Source: Sphingomonadales bacterium
GTDB lineage: Bacteria; Pseudomonadota; Alphaproteobacteria; SMXS01
DNA: 64,000 nucleotides
Direction: 5' to 3'
NCBI GenBank assembly: GCA_022844405.1
Contig: JALHLV010000016.1
Location: 1 to 64,000, forward strand
Position 1 is the first letter of the stretch. Every line of letters starts with the position of its first letter. This document shows, piece by piece, positions 8,094 to 15,852 of this stretch. The notes under the pieces were generated by a model. It was not told the origin of the DNA and made no database searches. It was given only the letters and a program-made list of their open reading frames with translations. The position numbers and the translations under genes were made by a program.

Positions 8094-8960
8094 TTAGCCC
8101 GTCGCCAGCGCCTGGAGCGCCGTTTCATCGGCCCGTCCATCGTCACTCAACGCCTGGATGCACACCTGGTCCGCGCCAGCGTCCAGATGGGCTTGGATGC
8201 GCTTCTGGATCGTCGCCGCGTCACCCCAGGCCACGATGGCATCGACCAGCCGGTCCGAGCCGCCGCCGTCCATATCCGCGTCCGAAAATCCCAGCCGCAG
8301 CAGGTTGTTGCGGTAATTCGGCAGGCCCAGATAGATGGCGATGCCCTTCCTGGCAATGTCGCGCGCCTTCGCCGGATCGGCTTCCAGCACCACCTTCTGC
8401 TCGGGGCACAGCAGCTTGCCGGGTCCCAGGATGCGGCGGGCTTCCGCCGTGTGCTCGGGAGGCACCAAGTAAGGATGCGCGCCGTCGGACTTGTCGCGCG
8501 CCACCTCCAGCATCTTCGGCCCCAGCGCCGCGATCACCGTTTTCGGCGTATTGGCCGGCGCGGGCGCCATGTACTGGACCTGCGCCATGGCATCGAGATA
8601 GTCGGTCATGGCGGCGATGGGCTTGCCGTAGCTGTGGCCGCGGAAGCCTTCGACCAGCGGCTTGTGCGACACGCCCAGCCCCAGCAGGAAACGCCCGCCG
8701 GACTGCTCGTTGAGCGCCATCTGCGCGACCTTCGTGGTGCGCGCGTCGCGGCCGTAGATGTTGGTGATGCCGGTGGCGACGGTCAGGGTTTTCGTGTTCG
8801 CCAGCAGCCACGCCGCCAGCGACAGCGGCTCGCGGCCCAGCCCTTCCGGAATCCACAGTGTATCGTAGCCCCAGCCCTCGAGCCGCTGCGCGAAGGCGGC
8901 GGCTTGCGCCGCGGTGTAGCCGTCGAGGCCGGCCCAGACGGCGCGCTTGCCCATGCTCAT
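8094..8960 (-). CDS. LLM-class (luciferase-like) oxidoreductase, TIGR03620-like
   Basis: A 288-residue luciferase-like flavin/F420-type oxidoreductase. The start is MSMGKRAVWAGLDGYTAAQA, followed by the barrel motif GYDTLWIPEGLGREPLSLAA, VATGITNIYGRDA and LGLGVSHKPLVE, which match the LLM family and resemble TIGR03620 members. It likely oxidises or hydroxylates a small organic molecule with reduced FMN or F420; the cofactor is not determinable here. The ATG at 8960 begins one base after the stop of the upstream VOC gene, so the two are translationally coupled. The downstream end borders the inverted repeat at 7981-8086. Confidence 0.85.
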   Translation of the reverse strand: MSMGKRAVWAGLDGYTAAQAAAFAQRLEGWGYDTLWIPEGLGREPLSLAAWLLANTKTLTVATGITNIYGRDARTTKVAQMALNEQSGGRFLLGLGVSHKPLVEGFRGHSYGKPIAAMTDYLDAMAQVQYMAPAPANTPKTVIAALGPKMLEVARDKSDGAHPYLVPPEHTAEARRILGPGKLLCPEQKVVLEADPAKARDIARKGIAIYLGLPNYRNNLLRLGFSDADMDGGGSDRLVDAIVAWGDAATIQKRIQAHLDAGADQVCIQALSDDGRADETALQALATG

Positions 8961-8961
8961 G

Positions 8962-9519
8962 TCAGGGAACCTTGTAGCTGCCGTCGGGCTGGTTGATGCG
9001 GATGGGATCGGTCTTGCCGTCCCAGCTCTCGGCCGCCTCGCGCACCCGCTTGAACGCGGCGAGGATGGCGTCGTTGGGCTCGACGATCTCGAGGAAGATG
9101 TCGAAGTCCTTGCGCGCGTCGAAATACGCAAAGCGCGGCGCGCTGCCGTCGCCGCCGCCATAGGTCGTCGCCGGATAGCCGGCCGCCGGATAGGCCTTCA
9201 TGTCGCTGTCATAGTCGCTGCTCCAGACGCAGCAATGGTGGAAGCCGTGCTGGCCCTTCTTGTACATGTCGCGGTAGGCGCTGTTGCTGTCGCTGTGCTG
9301 CTCGATCAGCTCGATCTGCACGTCGCCGGCCTGGGCGAGTCCGACCGACATCCGCAGCTCGCCCGGCGCGCCGCGGTACTGCACGTTGCCGATGGTCAGG
9401 TTCTGGGTGACGTAGAACGGCCCGACGCCGTAGAACTTGATCCAGCGGTTGCAGGCGGCCATGAGGTCGTCGACGACCCACGCGTTCTGGAAAATCTTGC
9501 GCTCGCTCGGCATTGCCAT
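8962..9519 (-). CDS. VOC (glyoxalase/dioxygenase) family protein
   Basis: A 185-residue vicinal oxygen chelate protein. Two beta-alpha-beta-beta-beta repeats are visible; candidate metal or substrate residues include the Glu in VQIELIEQHS and the His cluster in GQHGFHHCCVWSSDYD. Such proteins act as glyoxalases, extradiol-type dioxygenases or epimerases. The start ATGGCAATG at 9519 has a GGGGAGAG ribosome-binding site; longer starts lack one. It forms a two-gene leftward unit with the LLM oxidoreductase (1-nt gap) and is divergent from the EthD gene. Confidence 0.8.
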   Translation of the reverse strand: MAMPSERKIFQNAWVVDDLMAACNRWIKFYGVGPFYVTQNLTIGNVQYRGAPGELRMSVGLAQAGDVQIELIEQHSDSNSAYRDMYKKGQHGFHHCCVWSSDYDSDMKAYPAAGYPATTYGGGDGSAPRFAYFDARKDFDIFLEIVEPNDAILAAFKRVREAAESWDGKTDPIRINQPDGSYKVP

Positions 9520-9598
9520 CGATCTCTCCCCTGATGACGGTTCGCTGCATAGTGGCGCATACTGGCGGGCAACGCCAACATGGCAAACGGGGAACGTC

Positions 9599-9988
9599 AT
9601 GCTCAAGCTCACCTTCTGCCTCCGCCGTCAGGCGCATCTGACCCGCGAGGAATTCCAGCGCTACTGGTACGAGAACCACGGACGGCTCGGCCAGCGGCTG
9701 ATGCAGCACATCGGCATGGTCCGCTACGTGCAGACCCACACGTCCGACAACCCGCTCAACAAGCTGTTCGTCGACGACCGCGGCGCGCCCGAGCCCTATG
9801 ACGGCGTCGCCGAGGCGTGGTGGCCCAGCCTGGAGTTCCTGCAGGAGCGGATGCAGGATCCGGCGGCGCAGGCCGCCATGGCCGAGGCGGTCGAGGACGA
9901 GGCGCGGTTCATCGACTTCGCCCGCTCGCCGATCTGGCTCGGGGAGGAGCGGGTGATCATCGACAACGGCAAACCCATTCCTTATTGA
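9599..9988 (+). CDS. EthD domain-containing protein
   Basis: A 129-residue dimeric ferredoxin-like fold protein. The signature MLKLTFCLRRQAHLTREEFQ followed by RYWYENHGRL is the classic EthD N-terminus (TREEFxxYWxxxHG). EthD proteins accompany oxidative degradation of ethers, polyketides and aromatics and may act as small cyclases, decarboxylases or monooxygenase partners; the role here is unknown. It is 25 nt upstream of an MDR reductase and probably in one operon with it and the ABM-domain gene. Confidence 0.85.
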   Translation: MLKLTFCLRRQAHLTREEFQRYWYENHGRLGQRLMQHIGMVRYVQTHTSDNPLNKLFVDDRGAPEPYDGVAEAWWPSLEFLQERMQDPAAQAAMAEAVEDEARFIDFARSPIWLGEERVIIDNGKPIPY

Positions 9989-10013
9989 TGACCGACATTT
10001 CAGGGAGGGAATG

Positions 10014-11033
10014 ATGGCCGACATCAACCGCGAATGGCTGCTGGTGCAGCGCCCGCAGGGCGAGCCGAAGCCGAGCGACTACCAATGGCGCGAGAGCCCG
10101 GTGCCGGAACCCGGCCCCGGCGAGTTCGTCGTCCGCGTGCTCTACGCCGCCATGGACCCGGCGATTCGCGGCTGGATGGACGCCGGGGGCAACTACATGC
10201 CGCCGATCCCGCTCGGCACGCCGGTGCGCTCGGTGGTGCTGGGCAGGGTGGTCAAGTCCAACGTCGACGCCCATCCCGTCGGCCAGATCGTCTCCGGCCT
10301 CGGCGCGTGGGCCGATTACGTGGTTTGCAGGCCGGGTTACGTGGGGCCGGTGCCGGTCGAATGGGGCCATGACCTCACCACCTACCTGCATCCGCTGGGC
10401 GCCGTTGGCGCCACCGCCTATTACGGGCTGTTCGAGGTCGGCCGGCTGAAGGACGGTGAGAATTTGCTGGTGTCGGGCGCGGCGGGCGGCGTTGGCTCGC
10501 TGGTCGGCCAGATGGGCAAGATCAAGGGTTGCAAGGTGGTCGGCATCGCCGGCGGCGCCGACAAATGCCGCTGGCTCACCGAGGAACTGGGCTTCGACGC
10601 CGCCATCGACTACCGCGCGACGAAGGACCTCTCGGCCGAGATCAGGAAGCATTTTCCGGGCGGTTTCGACGTCTATTTCGAGAATGTCGGCGGCCCGACG
10701 CTGGAGGCGGCCATGGACAACATGGCGCTGGGCGCCCGCATCGCCATCTGCGGCATGATCTCGGCCTACAACGACACCCACGACCCGCCGCCCGGCCCGC
10801 GCAACATGTGGAACATCCTGGTCAAGCGCGCCCATGTGGAAGGTCTGCTGGTGTCCGATTACATGCACCGCGCCATGCCCGGCTACCAGCAGATCAACGA
10901 CTGGATCAAGGCCGGCAGGCTGAAGTTCAAGGTCGACGTCCGGGACGGTCTCGAGAACGCACCGGACGTGTTCAACAAGCTGTTCACCGGCAGCCACGAC
11001 GGCAAGCTGCTGCTGAAGATCGCCGACGCGTAG
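10014..11033 (+). CDS. NADP-dependent MDR oxidoreductase (PTGR/CurA-like enoyl reductase)
   Basis: A 339-residue zinc-independent medium-chain dehydrogenase. The N-terminus MADINREWLLVQRPQGEPKP and the Rossmann motif SGAAGGVGSLVGQMGKIKGC match the prostaglandin reductase / 2-alkenal reductase group; no structural-zinc cysteines are seen. It probably reduces an alpha,beta-unsaturated carbonyl with NADPH. Of the two adjacent ATGs (10011 and 10014) the second is better spaced from the AGGGAGGGA ribosome-binding site. It sits between the EthD and ABM genes in a rightward operon. Confidence 0.85.
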   Translation: MADINREWLLVQRPQGEPKPSDYQWRESPVPEPGPGEFVVRVLYAAMDPAIRGWMDAGGNYMPPIPLGTPVRSVVLGRVVKSNVDAHPVGQIVSGLGAWADYVVCRPGYVGPVPVEWGHDLTTYLHPLGAVGATAYYGLFEVGRLKDGENLLVSGAAGGVGSLVGQMGKIKGCKVVGIAGGADKCRWLTEELGFDAAIDYRATKDLSAEIRKHFPGGFDVYFENVGGPTLEAAMDNMALGARIAICGMISAYNDTHDPPPGPRNMWNILVKRAHVEGLLVSDYMHRAMPGYQQINDWIKAGRLKFKVDVRDGLENAPDVFNKLFTGSHDGKLLLKIADA

Positions 11034-11047
11034 GAAGGGGAAGCATC

Positions 11048-11338
11048 ATGTTCGCACAGATCGTCACGGTCCGGGTCAAGCCGGGCAAGGAAATGGAATT
11101 CGCCGCCGTCGGCCGCACCATGAGCGGCGTGGTCGAGGCCAACGAGCCGGGAACCGTCGTCTACAAGCTGTTCCGCACCGAGGACCCGCTCGAATTCATC
11201 ATGATCGAGATCTACGAGAACGAGGCGGCGCTCCAGGCGCACCGCGACACGCCGCATGTGGCCGCGGTCCTGCCGCGCCTCGGCGGCGTGGTCGACGGCG
11301 CGCCGCAGGTCCAGAGATTGCACGAGGTCGAGCTCTGA
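11048..11338 (+). CDS. Antibiotic biosynthesis monooxygenase (ABM/YgiN-like) domain protein
   Basis: A 96-residue single-domain protein: MFAQIVTVRVKPGKEMEFAA, then YKLFRTEDPLEFIMIEIYEN and HRDTPHVAAVLPRL. This is the ABM fold (dimeric alpha-beta barrel), found in cofactor-free quinol monooxygenases and heme-degrading enzymes. The strategic His in HRDTPH is typical. It is 14 nt after the MDR gene, and its TGA stop overlaps the likely start region of the following DUF1491 gene. A role in detoxifying or oxidising a pathway intermediate is inferred. Confidence 0.85.
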   Translation: MFAQIVTVRVKPGKEMEFAAVGRTMSGVVEANEPGTVVYKLFRTEDPLEFIMIEIYENEAALQAHRDTPHVAAVLPRLGGVVDGAPQVQRLHEVEL

Positions 11339-11673
11339 GCCAGCCGCGTCTCAACGCCAAATTCTGGGTCCAGGCCTATATCCGCCTGTGCGAGATCCGG
11401 ACCATTCCCGCCATGGTCGTCCGCCACGGCGACGACACGGCGGGAACGGTGCTGATCAAGCTCTACCAGCACGGCATCGGCTCGACCGTGTTCGAGCGCA
11501 CCGTCGACATGGATGGCAACCGCGCATGGCTGCGCGCCACCGGTGCGGATCCGGTGCCTGACGTCGAGGCGGACGCCTTCATCGCCCGGCAGGTGAAATT
11601 CGATCCTGACCTGTGGGTCGTCGAGGTCGAATCCCGCGACGGCAGCCATCTGCTCGACGATCCCGTCATCTGA
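11335..11673 (+). CDS. DUF1491 family protein, probable CTG start
   Basis: A DUF1491-type protein of about 112 residues. Family members begin with a conserved block like RLxAKFWVQAYIRxCE; this block is encoded here at 11347-11394 (RLNAKFWVQAYIRLCE), upstream of the first ATG (11413). Between the ABM stop and that ATG there is no in-frame ATG, GTG or TTG; a CTG at 11335 overlaps the ABM stop (CTGA) and would add the residues LSQP before the block. The function of DUF1491 is unknown. Either CTG is used with translational coupling or the base sequence carries an error near the start. Confidence 0.7.
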   Translation: MSQPRLNAKFWVQAYIRLCEIRTIPAMVVRHGDDTAGTVLIKLYQHGIGSTVFERTVDMDGNRAWLRATGADPVPDVEADAFIARQVKFDPDLWVVEVESRDGSHLLDDPVI

Positions 11674-11739
11674 CCGGTTCAGTCTGGAACCTTGGCGCGG
11701 CACACCTATTTACCGTCCCGTGCGCGGTTGGAGGGTGCC

Positions 11740-12144
11740 ATGGAGTCGCTGAGCGTCGAGGTCGTTTCCTACATCATCGTCAAGGCCCGCGAGTTCGACG
11801 CCAAGGTCGAGCCCGTCGACGAGAAACCGGCTTCCGACGAGGCCGATGACGGCGACGCCATCATCCTCGAGGACTTCGCCGACGATCCCACTTACCAGGA
11901 GCTGCGCGAGGCCATCGAGGACCTCGACGAGGACGCCGGCCACGAGCTGGTTGCGCTGATGTGGATCGGCCGCGGCACCTACGACGCCGAGGACTGGGAG
12001 GAAGCCGTCGAAACCGCCCGCGACGAAGCCGTCAACTCTACCGCCGACTACCTGATCGGCACCCCGCAGCTCGGCGATTTCCTGGAAGAGGGGCTGGTCG
12101 CCATGGGCTACGAGTTCGATCCGGACGCGCTGAGGCATCTTTAA
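11740..12144 (+). CDS. DUF3775 domain-containing protein
   Basis: A 134-residue acidic protein starting MESLSVEVVSYIIVKAREFD with GGAGGG upstream. The C-terminal half (ELVALMWIGRGTYDAEDWEE, then ARDEAVNSTADYLIGTPQLG) matches DUF3775, an alphaproteobacterial family of unknown function often annotated only by domain. It is cytoplasmic and has no signal peptide. It stands alone, followed by an extragenic repeat. Confidence 0.8.
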   Translation: MESLSVEVVSYIIVKAREFDAKVEPVDEKPASDEADDGDAIILEDFADDPTYQELREAIEDLDEDAGHELVALMWIGRGTYDAEDWEEAVETARDEAVNSTADYLIGTPQLGDFLEEGLVAMGYEFDPDALRHL

Positions 12145-12180
12145 TCTCGCGCGATAGGAAGTGGGCCGCTTCGCGGCGTC

Positions 12181-12303
12181 CCCTCATCCGGCCGCCCTGC
12201 GGGCGCCCACCTTCTCCCACAAGGGGCGAAGGGATATGCGACGCACCCTGAAACCCTTCTCCCCGCCGTGGGAGAAGGTGGCGCGAAGCGCCGGATGAGG
12301 GGG
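12181..12303. repeat. Extragenic palindromic repeat, CTCATCCGGC family (copy 1)
   Basis: The element begins CCCTCATCCGGC and ends GCCGGATGAGG, so its ends are inverted repeats. Inside are further palindromes: CACCTTCTCCC at about 12210 and CCTTCTCCC-CGCCGT-GGGAGAAGG at about 12255-12280, with the marker GGTGGCGCGAAGCGCC near the right end. A second copy lies at 14203-14314. Such repeats are frequent between genes in alphaproteobacteria and often form terminator-like RNA hairpins. Confidence 0.8.
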
Positions 12304-12360
12304 CGCCGCAAAGCGGCCGGGATCCCACAACTATTTTGCGAATGAATCGCAAAATATCTG

Positions 12361-12389
12361 TTGCAAGCGATTCTTAACTGAGCTACATC
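12361..12389 (+). promoter_or_regulatory. Candidate sigma70-type promoter of the small RNA
   Basis: TTGCAA at 12361-12366 is separated by 17 nt from TACATC at 12384-12389, a reasonable -35/-10 pair in an AT-rich patch, placing transcription start near 12396. No protein-coding gene begins downstream before the terminator at 12548-12579. Confidence 0.45.
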
Positions 12390-12395
12390 TGTCTT

Positions 12396-12585
12396 CAGTT
12401 GAGAGACACTCGCAAGTTCCGGCTGGGCGGCACTGGTGACGGATTGACCCCGAAAGAGGATCATGCGCTCCCCGTCACCAGAGCCCCGACCGCCGGAAAA
12501 GGCGAATTCGATATCCCCGTGACGTCAGCCATGACGTCTCCTGAGCGAGCCCGCCGACTCCTCCCCGTGTCGGCGGGCTTAATCA
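12396..12585 (+). ncRNA. Candidate structured small RNA or terminated leader, about 190 nt
   Basis: The 498-nt gap between DUF3775 and the TPP enzyme contains a promoter-like pair followed by three strong hairpins. The first is CTGGTGACGG (12433-12442) pairing with CCGTCACCAG (12472-12481). The second is GACGTCA (12521-12527) with TGACGTC (12532-12538) around a 4-nt loop. The third is an 11-bp terminator stem at 12548-12579. A 63-residue TTG-initiated ORF (12399-12590) overlaps it but runs through the terminator and resembles no family. The unit could be a trans-acting sRNA or an attenuated leader of the acetolactate-synthase-like gene 60 nt further on. I do not recognise a known RNA family. 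Confidence 0.5.
12548..12579 (+). terminator. Rho-independent terminator-like hairpin
   Basis: AGCCCGCCGAC (12548-12558) pairs perfectly with GTCGGCGGGCT (12569-12579) around a 10-nt loop. It is followed by TAATCATTT, a weak T-rich tail. It lies 64 nt upstream of the next start codon. Confidence 0.65.
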
Positions 12586-12642
12586 TTTGAAACTACCCAC
12601 CTCGCGGCTACAGTCGGTCTTCTTGCCAAGGGGAGCCGCCAC

Positions 12643-14181
12643 ATGAACGGTGCGCAAGCACTGGTCGCCGCCGCCGTCAGCGAAGGCGTCGAGGTCTGTT
12701 TCGCCAATCCGGGCACGACCGAGATGCCGCTGGTGCTGGCGCTCGATTCGGTGCCCGGCCTGCGCGGCGTCCTCTGCCTGCACGAGAATGTCGCCACCGG
12801 CGCGGCCGACGGCTATGGCCGCATGACCCGCAAGCCCGCCATGTGCCTGCTCCATCTGGGGCCGGGCCTCGCCAACGGCCTCACCAACCTGCACAACGCA
12901 CGGCGCGCCTTCACGCCGGTACTCAACGTGATCGGCGAGCATGCCACCTGGCACCTGCCGGCCGATCCGCTGCTCGCCACCCACATCGAAGGGATCGCCT
13001 GCACCGTCAGCGACTATGTGAAGGAGAATCTGGGCGCGACCACCGTTGCTATGGACCTGGCCGACGCGGTCGAGGGCGCCAGGCAGAACGGCGGCCGCAT
13101 CGCCACATTGATCGTGCCGCACGATTCCCAGCTCGGCGACGCGGGCGAGGCGATCCCGGCGCGCCGGCCCGATCCGGTGAAGACCTTTTTCTCGGACAAC
13201 GTCATCCGCGCGGCCAAGGCGCTGAAGGCCGGACGCTGCGCCATCCTGCTGGGCGCCGAGGCGCTGTCCGAGGAGGGTGTGATGCTGGCCGGCCGGATCG
13301 CCTCGGCGACCGGCGCCGATCTGCTGGCCGACAGCTTCTTCGCCCGCATGGAGCGGGGCGGCGGCCTGCCTTACGTTGCGAAGATCCCGTATTTCCCCGA
13401 CCAGGCCATCGAACTCCTGCGGCGCTACGATCATGTCATCGTCGCCGGCACGCGGCGGCCGGTGGCGTTCTTCGGCTATCCGGGCATTCCAAGCCACGTG
13501 ACCACTGAGGCGCAGACCATCCTGCTCGCCACGCCGCGCGAGGATTCCGTCGGCGCGCTGCGGGCGCTGGCCGGGGAAGTGAGGGCGCCTGACGAGCCCG
13601 AGCCGGTCCATGGCGCGTTGCCCGACATGCCGACCGGCCATCTGGACGCGCAGTCGGTCGCCGCCGTTATCGCCCGGCTGCAACCGGAGAACTGCATCAT
13701 GATGGACGAGGCGCTGACAGTCGGCGTCCACTATTTCGAGGCATCCAGATACGCGCCGCGCTTCTCGCACCTGATGCTGACCGGCGGCGCCATTGGCGAA
13801 GGACCTGGCGCGGCGACCGGCGCGGCCATCGCCTGCCCGGACAGGAAGGTGATCAACTTCCAGTCCGACGGCTGCGGCGCCTATTCGGTGCAGGCGTTCT
13901 GGACCCAGGCCCGCGAGAATCTGGACGTGGTCACGATCATCGGCGCCAATCGGAGCTACAACATCCTCAACGTCGAGTTGCTGCGCGCCGGCGTGACCGA
14001 GCCGGGGCCGATCGCGCGCTCCATGGCCGGCCTCGACAAGCCGTTTCTCGACTGGGTCAAGATCGGCGAGGGCTTCGGCGTGCCGTCGGTCGCCGTCGAC
14101 ACGGTGGAAGGATTGGCGCGAGAGCTGGAGAAGGCGCTGGCCGGGAAGGGACCGCGGCTGATCGAAGCGATCATGGCGTAA
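12643..14181 (+). CDS. Acetolactate synthase large subunit-like TPP enzyme
   Basis: A 512-residue thiamine-diphosphate enzyme. The N-terminal PYR domain has the catalytic Glu (E48) in CLHENVATGAADGYGRM. The central domain is NAD/FAD-like, and the C-terminal PP domain carries the cofactor motif as SDGCGAYSVQAFWTQ (residues about 408-422) ending in GANRSYNILN; the more usual form is GDG...NN. It resembles the biosynthesis-independent acetolactate-synthase-like / benzoylformate-decarboxylase-like group, so the substrate is a 2-oxo acid of unknown identity. No small regulatory subunit gene is nearby, which argues against anabolic IlvB. Confidence 0.85.
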   Translation: MNGAQALVAAAVSEGVEVCFANPGTTEMPLVLALDSVPGLRGVLCLHENVATGAADGYGRMTRKPAMCLLHLGPGLANGLTNLHNARRAFTPVLNVIGEHATWHLPADPLLATHIEGIACTVSDYVKENLGATTVAMDLADAVEGARQNGGRIATLIVPHDSQLGDAGEAIPARRPDPVKTFFSDNVIRAAKALKAGRCAILLGAEALSEEGVMLAGRIASATGADLLADSFFARMERGGGLPYVAKIPYFPDQAIELLRRYDHVIVAGTRRPVAFFGYPGIPSHVTTEAQTILLATPREDSVGALRALAGEVRAPDEPEPVHGALPDMPTGHLDAQSVAAVIARLQPENCIMMDEALTVGVHYFEASRYAPRFSHLMLTGGAIGEGPGAATGAAIACPDRKVINFQSDGCGAYSVQAFWTQARENLDVVTIIGANRSYNILNVELLRAGVTEPGPIARSMAGLDKPFLDWVKIGEGFGVPSVAVDTVEGLARELEKALAGKGPRLIEAIMA

Positions 14182-14202
14182 GGCGGTGCCGGCTGCGGCA
14201 TA

Positions 14203-14314
14203 CCCCTCACCCTAACCCTCTCCCACAAGGGGAGAGGGGATTAACCAAGCAAGATCAGTGTTTTACCCTTCTCCCCTTGTGGGAGAAGGTGGCGCGAAGC
14301 GCCGGATGAGGGGG
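14203..14314. repeat. Extragenic palindromic repeat, CTCATCCGGC family (copy 2)
   Basis: This copy shares GGGAGAAGGTGGCGCGAAGC, then GCCGGATGAG, with copy 1. It contains two stems: CCTCTCCC-ACAA-GGGGAGAGG near 14216-14236 and CCTTCTCCC with GGGAGAAGG around a short loop near 14268-14290. It lies between two convergent genes and ends three bases before the Rieske oxygenase stop codon, so it probably serves as their shared terminator. Confidence 0.8.
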
Positions 14315-14316
14315 TC

Positions 14317-15666
14317 TCACCGCCCTGGCGGCTTGCCGTCCAGATAGTCGTGCAGCACTTCGTGGAAGCGCCGCACCCGGGTTTCCTGCGCGGCCAGGTA
14401 CGGCTCCTGGTAGCCGCGCGAGCGCCAGCCGGCCTGCTGGCCTTCGGTCAGGCCCCAGTCCTGGAACACCACCGTGTCCTCCAGATCCATGACGCCGCGG
14501 CCACCGTCATAGTCGCGGACCTCCAGCTCGGCTTCCTTGAATTCGTAGGGCTTCGAGGCGGTGCGGTGGACGTATTCGGTCTTTCCCTCGATGGGATAGG
14601 CCATCATCCAGTAGTCGAAATAGCACTTCTCCGGATCGCTCGGATGCGGCTCCCAGCGGAAGAACGACATGCCGTCGGGCGCCGCGCCGAACGCGATGTT
14701 GGGGAACAGCACGCCGAACGGGCTTTCGGTCAGGTCCTCGTCGGACATGTGCTCGTACTGCAGGAAGCCCTTTTCCTTCCACTGCTTGCGCTTGGCCGCC
14801 TTCAAGTCGAGCCAGCCCTGCATCGCCATGGTCTCGTAGTCCGGATACTGGTCGGGATCGATGCCCCAGAAGCGCAGCGTGGCCTTGTAGGGATGATCCT
14901 TGCCCTCGGGCACGCGATCCCGGAGAGAGGGCCGGCCCATCTGGATGATCCGCGCATGTCCCATCGGGAACATCTCGTAGCGCGAGGTGAAATGGTCCTG
15001 GTCGATCACCGCCGGCACCTGCGGATGGGCGGTGCGGGTGTGATAGGACTCGTTGAAATTGTCGCCCGAGAACTTCCAGTTGGTGTTGAGCGCCACGCGC
15101 ACCTGGCGGATGCGCACCAGCGTCTCGAACGGATGGTTCCTGTAGATCTCGGGCAGCGGCTCAAGGTACTTCAGCAGCGGCGGCGCCTCGTTGTCCATGG
15201 TGTACCAGACGAAGCCGCCCCAGGTGTCGACCCTCACGTCGATCAGGCGGATCTTGTCGACCGGATCGCCCTGCGGGAAATCGTCGCGATCACACGCGTC
15301 CAGCAGGCTGCCGTCGATGCTCCACTTCCAGCCGTGATACGGGCAGGTCCAGCTGTCCTGCGAGCCGCTCTCGCGCACCAGCTTCTGGGCCCGGTGGCCG
15401 CAGGCGTTGTAGAAGCCCTTCAGGCTGCCGTCAGCCTGCTTGGCGGTGATGACGGACTCGTGCATGAAGTTGTGCACGATGTAGTCGCCCGGCTCCTTGA
15501 TCTCGTTCTGGCGGCCGGCGATGTGCCAGACCTTGGTCCAGAGGTGATCCCATTCGCGCTGCATCCACTCGCGCGAATAGTAGCGCTCGGGCGTGATCAG
15601 GTCGCCGCGCAGGTTGCGCGGATCCTTGCCGTTCATGGCCATCGGATGGCTGATCGTCTCGGTCAT
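14317..15666 (-). CDS. Aromatic ring-hydroxylating oxygenase alpha subunit (Rieske)
   Basis: A 449-residue Rieske non-heme iron oxygenase catalytic subunit. The [2Fe-2S] Rieske motif is C89-G-H91 ... C108-P-Y-H111 (CGHRAQ and TCPYHGWKW). The mononuclear iron site is in GDNFNESYHTRTAHP, with H209 and H214 as ligands. Such enzymes hydroxylate or demethylate aromatic or alicyclic substrates and need a separate ferredoxin or reductase; none is adjacent. It is transcribed leftward, away from the MDR gene at 15853, with two palindromes in the shared 186-nt promoter region. Confidence 0.9.
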   Translation of the reverse strand: MTETISHPMAMNGKDPRNLRGDLITPERYYSREWMQREWDHLWTKVWHIAGRQNEIKEPGDYIVHNFMHESVITAKQADGSLKGFYNACGHRAQKLVRESGSQDSWTCPYHGWKWSIDGSLLDACDRDDFPQGDPVDKIRLIDVRVDTWGGFVWYTMDNEAPPLLKYLEPLPEIYRNHPFETLVRIRQVRVALNTNWKFSGDNFNESYHTRTAHPQVPAVIDQDHFTSRYEMFPMGHARIIQMGRPSLRDRVPEGKDHPYKATLRFWGIDPDQYPDYETMAMQGWLDLKAAKRKQWKEKGFLQYEHMSDEDLTESPFGVLFPNIAFGAAPDGMSFFRWEPHPSDPEKCYFDYWMMAYPIEGKTEYVHRTASKPYEFKEAELEVRDYDGGRGVMDLEDTVVFQDWGLTEGQQAGWRSRGYQEPYLAAQETRVRRFHEVLHDYLDGKPPGR

Positions 15667-15694
15667 GGTTCAGTTTCCCCGTATATGTACAGGC

Positions 15695-15732
15695 GATGCG
15701 GTCCGCACCGCATCGGTTGGTCGTTCGATCAA
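15695..15732. promoter_or_regulatory. Two candidate operator palindromes between Rieske and MDR genes
   Basis: GATGCGGT-CCGC-ACCGCATC (15695-15714) is a perfect 8-bp inverted repeat. Three bases later TTGGTCG-TT-CGATCAA (15717-15732) is a 7-bp inverted repeat with one mismatch. Both lie 29-66 nt upstream of the Rieske start in a divergent promoter region and have the size of TetR- or GntR-type operators. The binding protein is unknown. Confidence 0.45.
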
Positions 15733-15852
15733 TAATGCGGCGCGAGGGGACTGATTGCAAGCGGTCGACGCTCTCGCCATCGCAGGCTTGCAACGTGCAG
15801 GCGTGACTGTATTGTGGCGTCCGGATGCCAAACCGAACGGGGAAAGCGGCAA

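Noticed and set aside
12399-12590. A 63-codon TTG-initiated open frame in the gap before the TPP-enzyme gene
   Set aside because: It runs through the terminator hairpin, has no ribosome-binding site and resembles no family; the RNA interpretation explains the region better.
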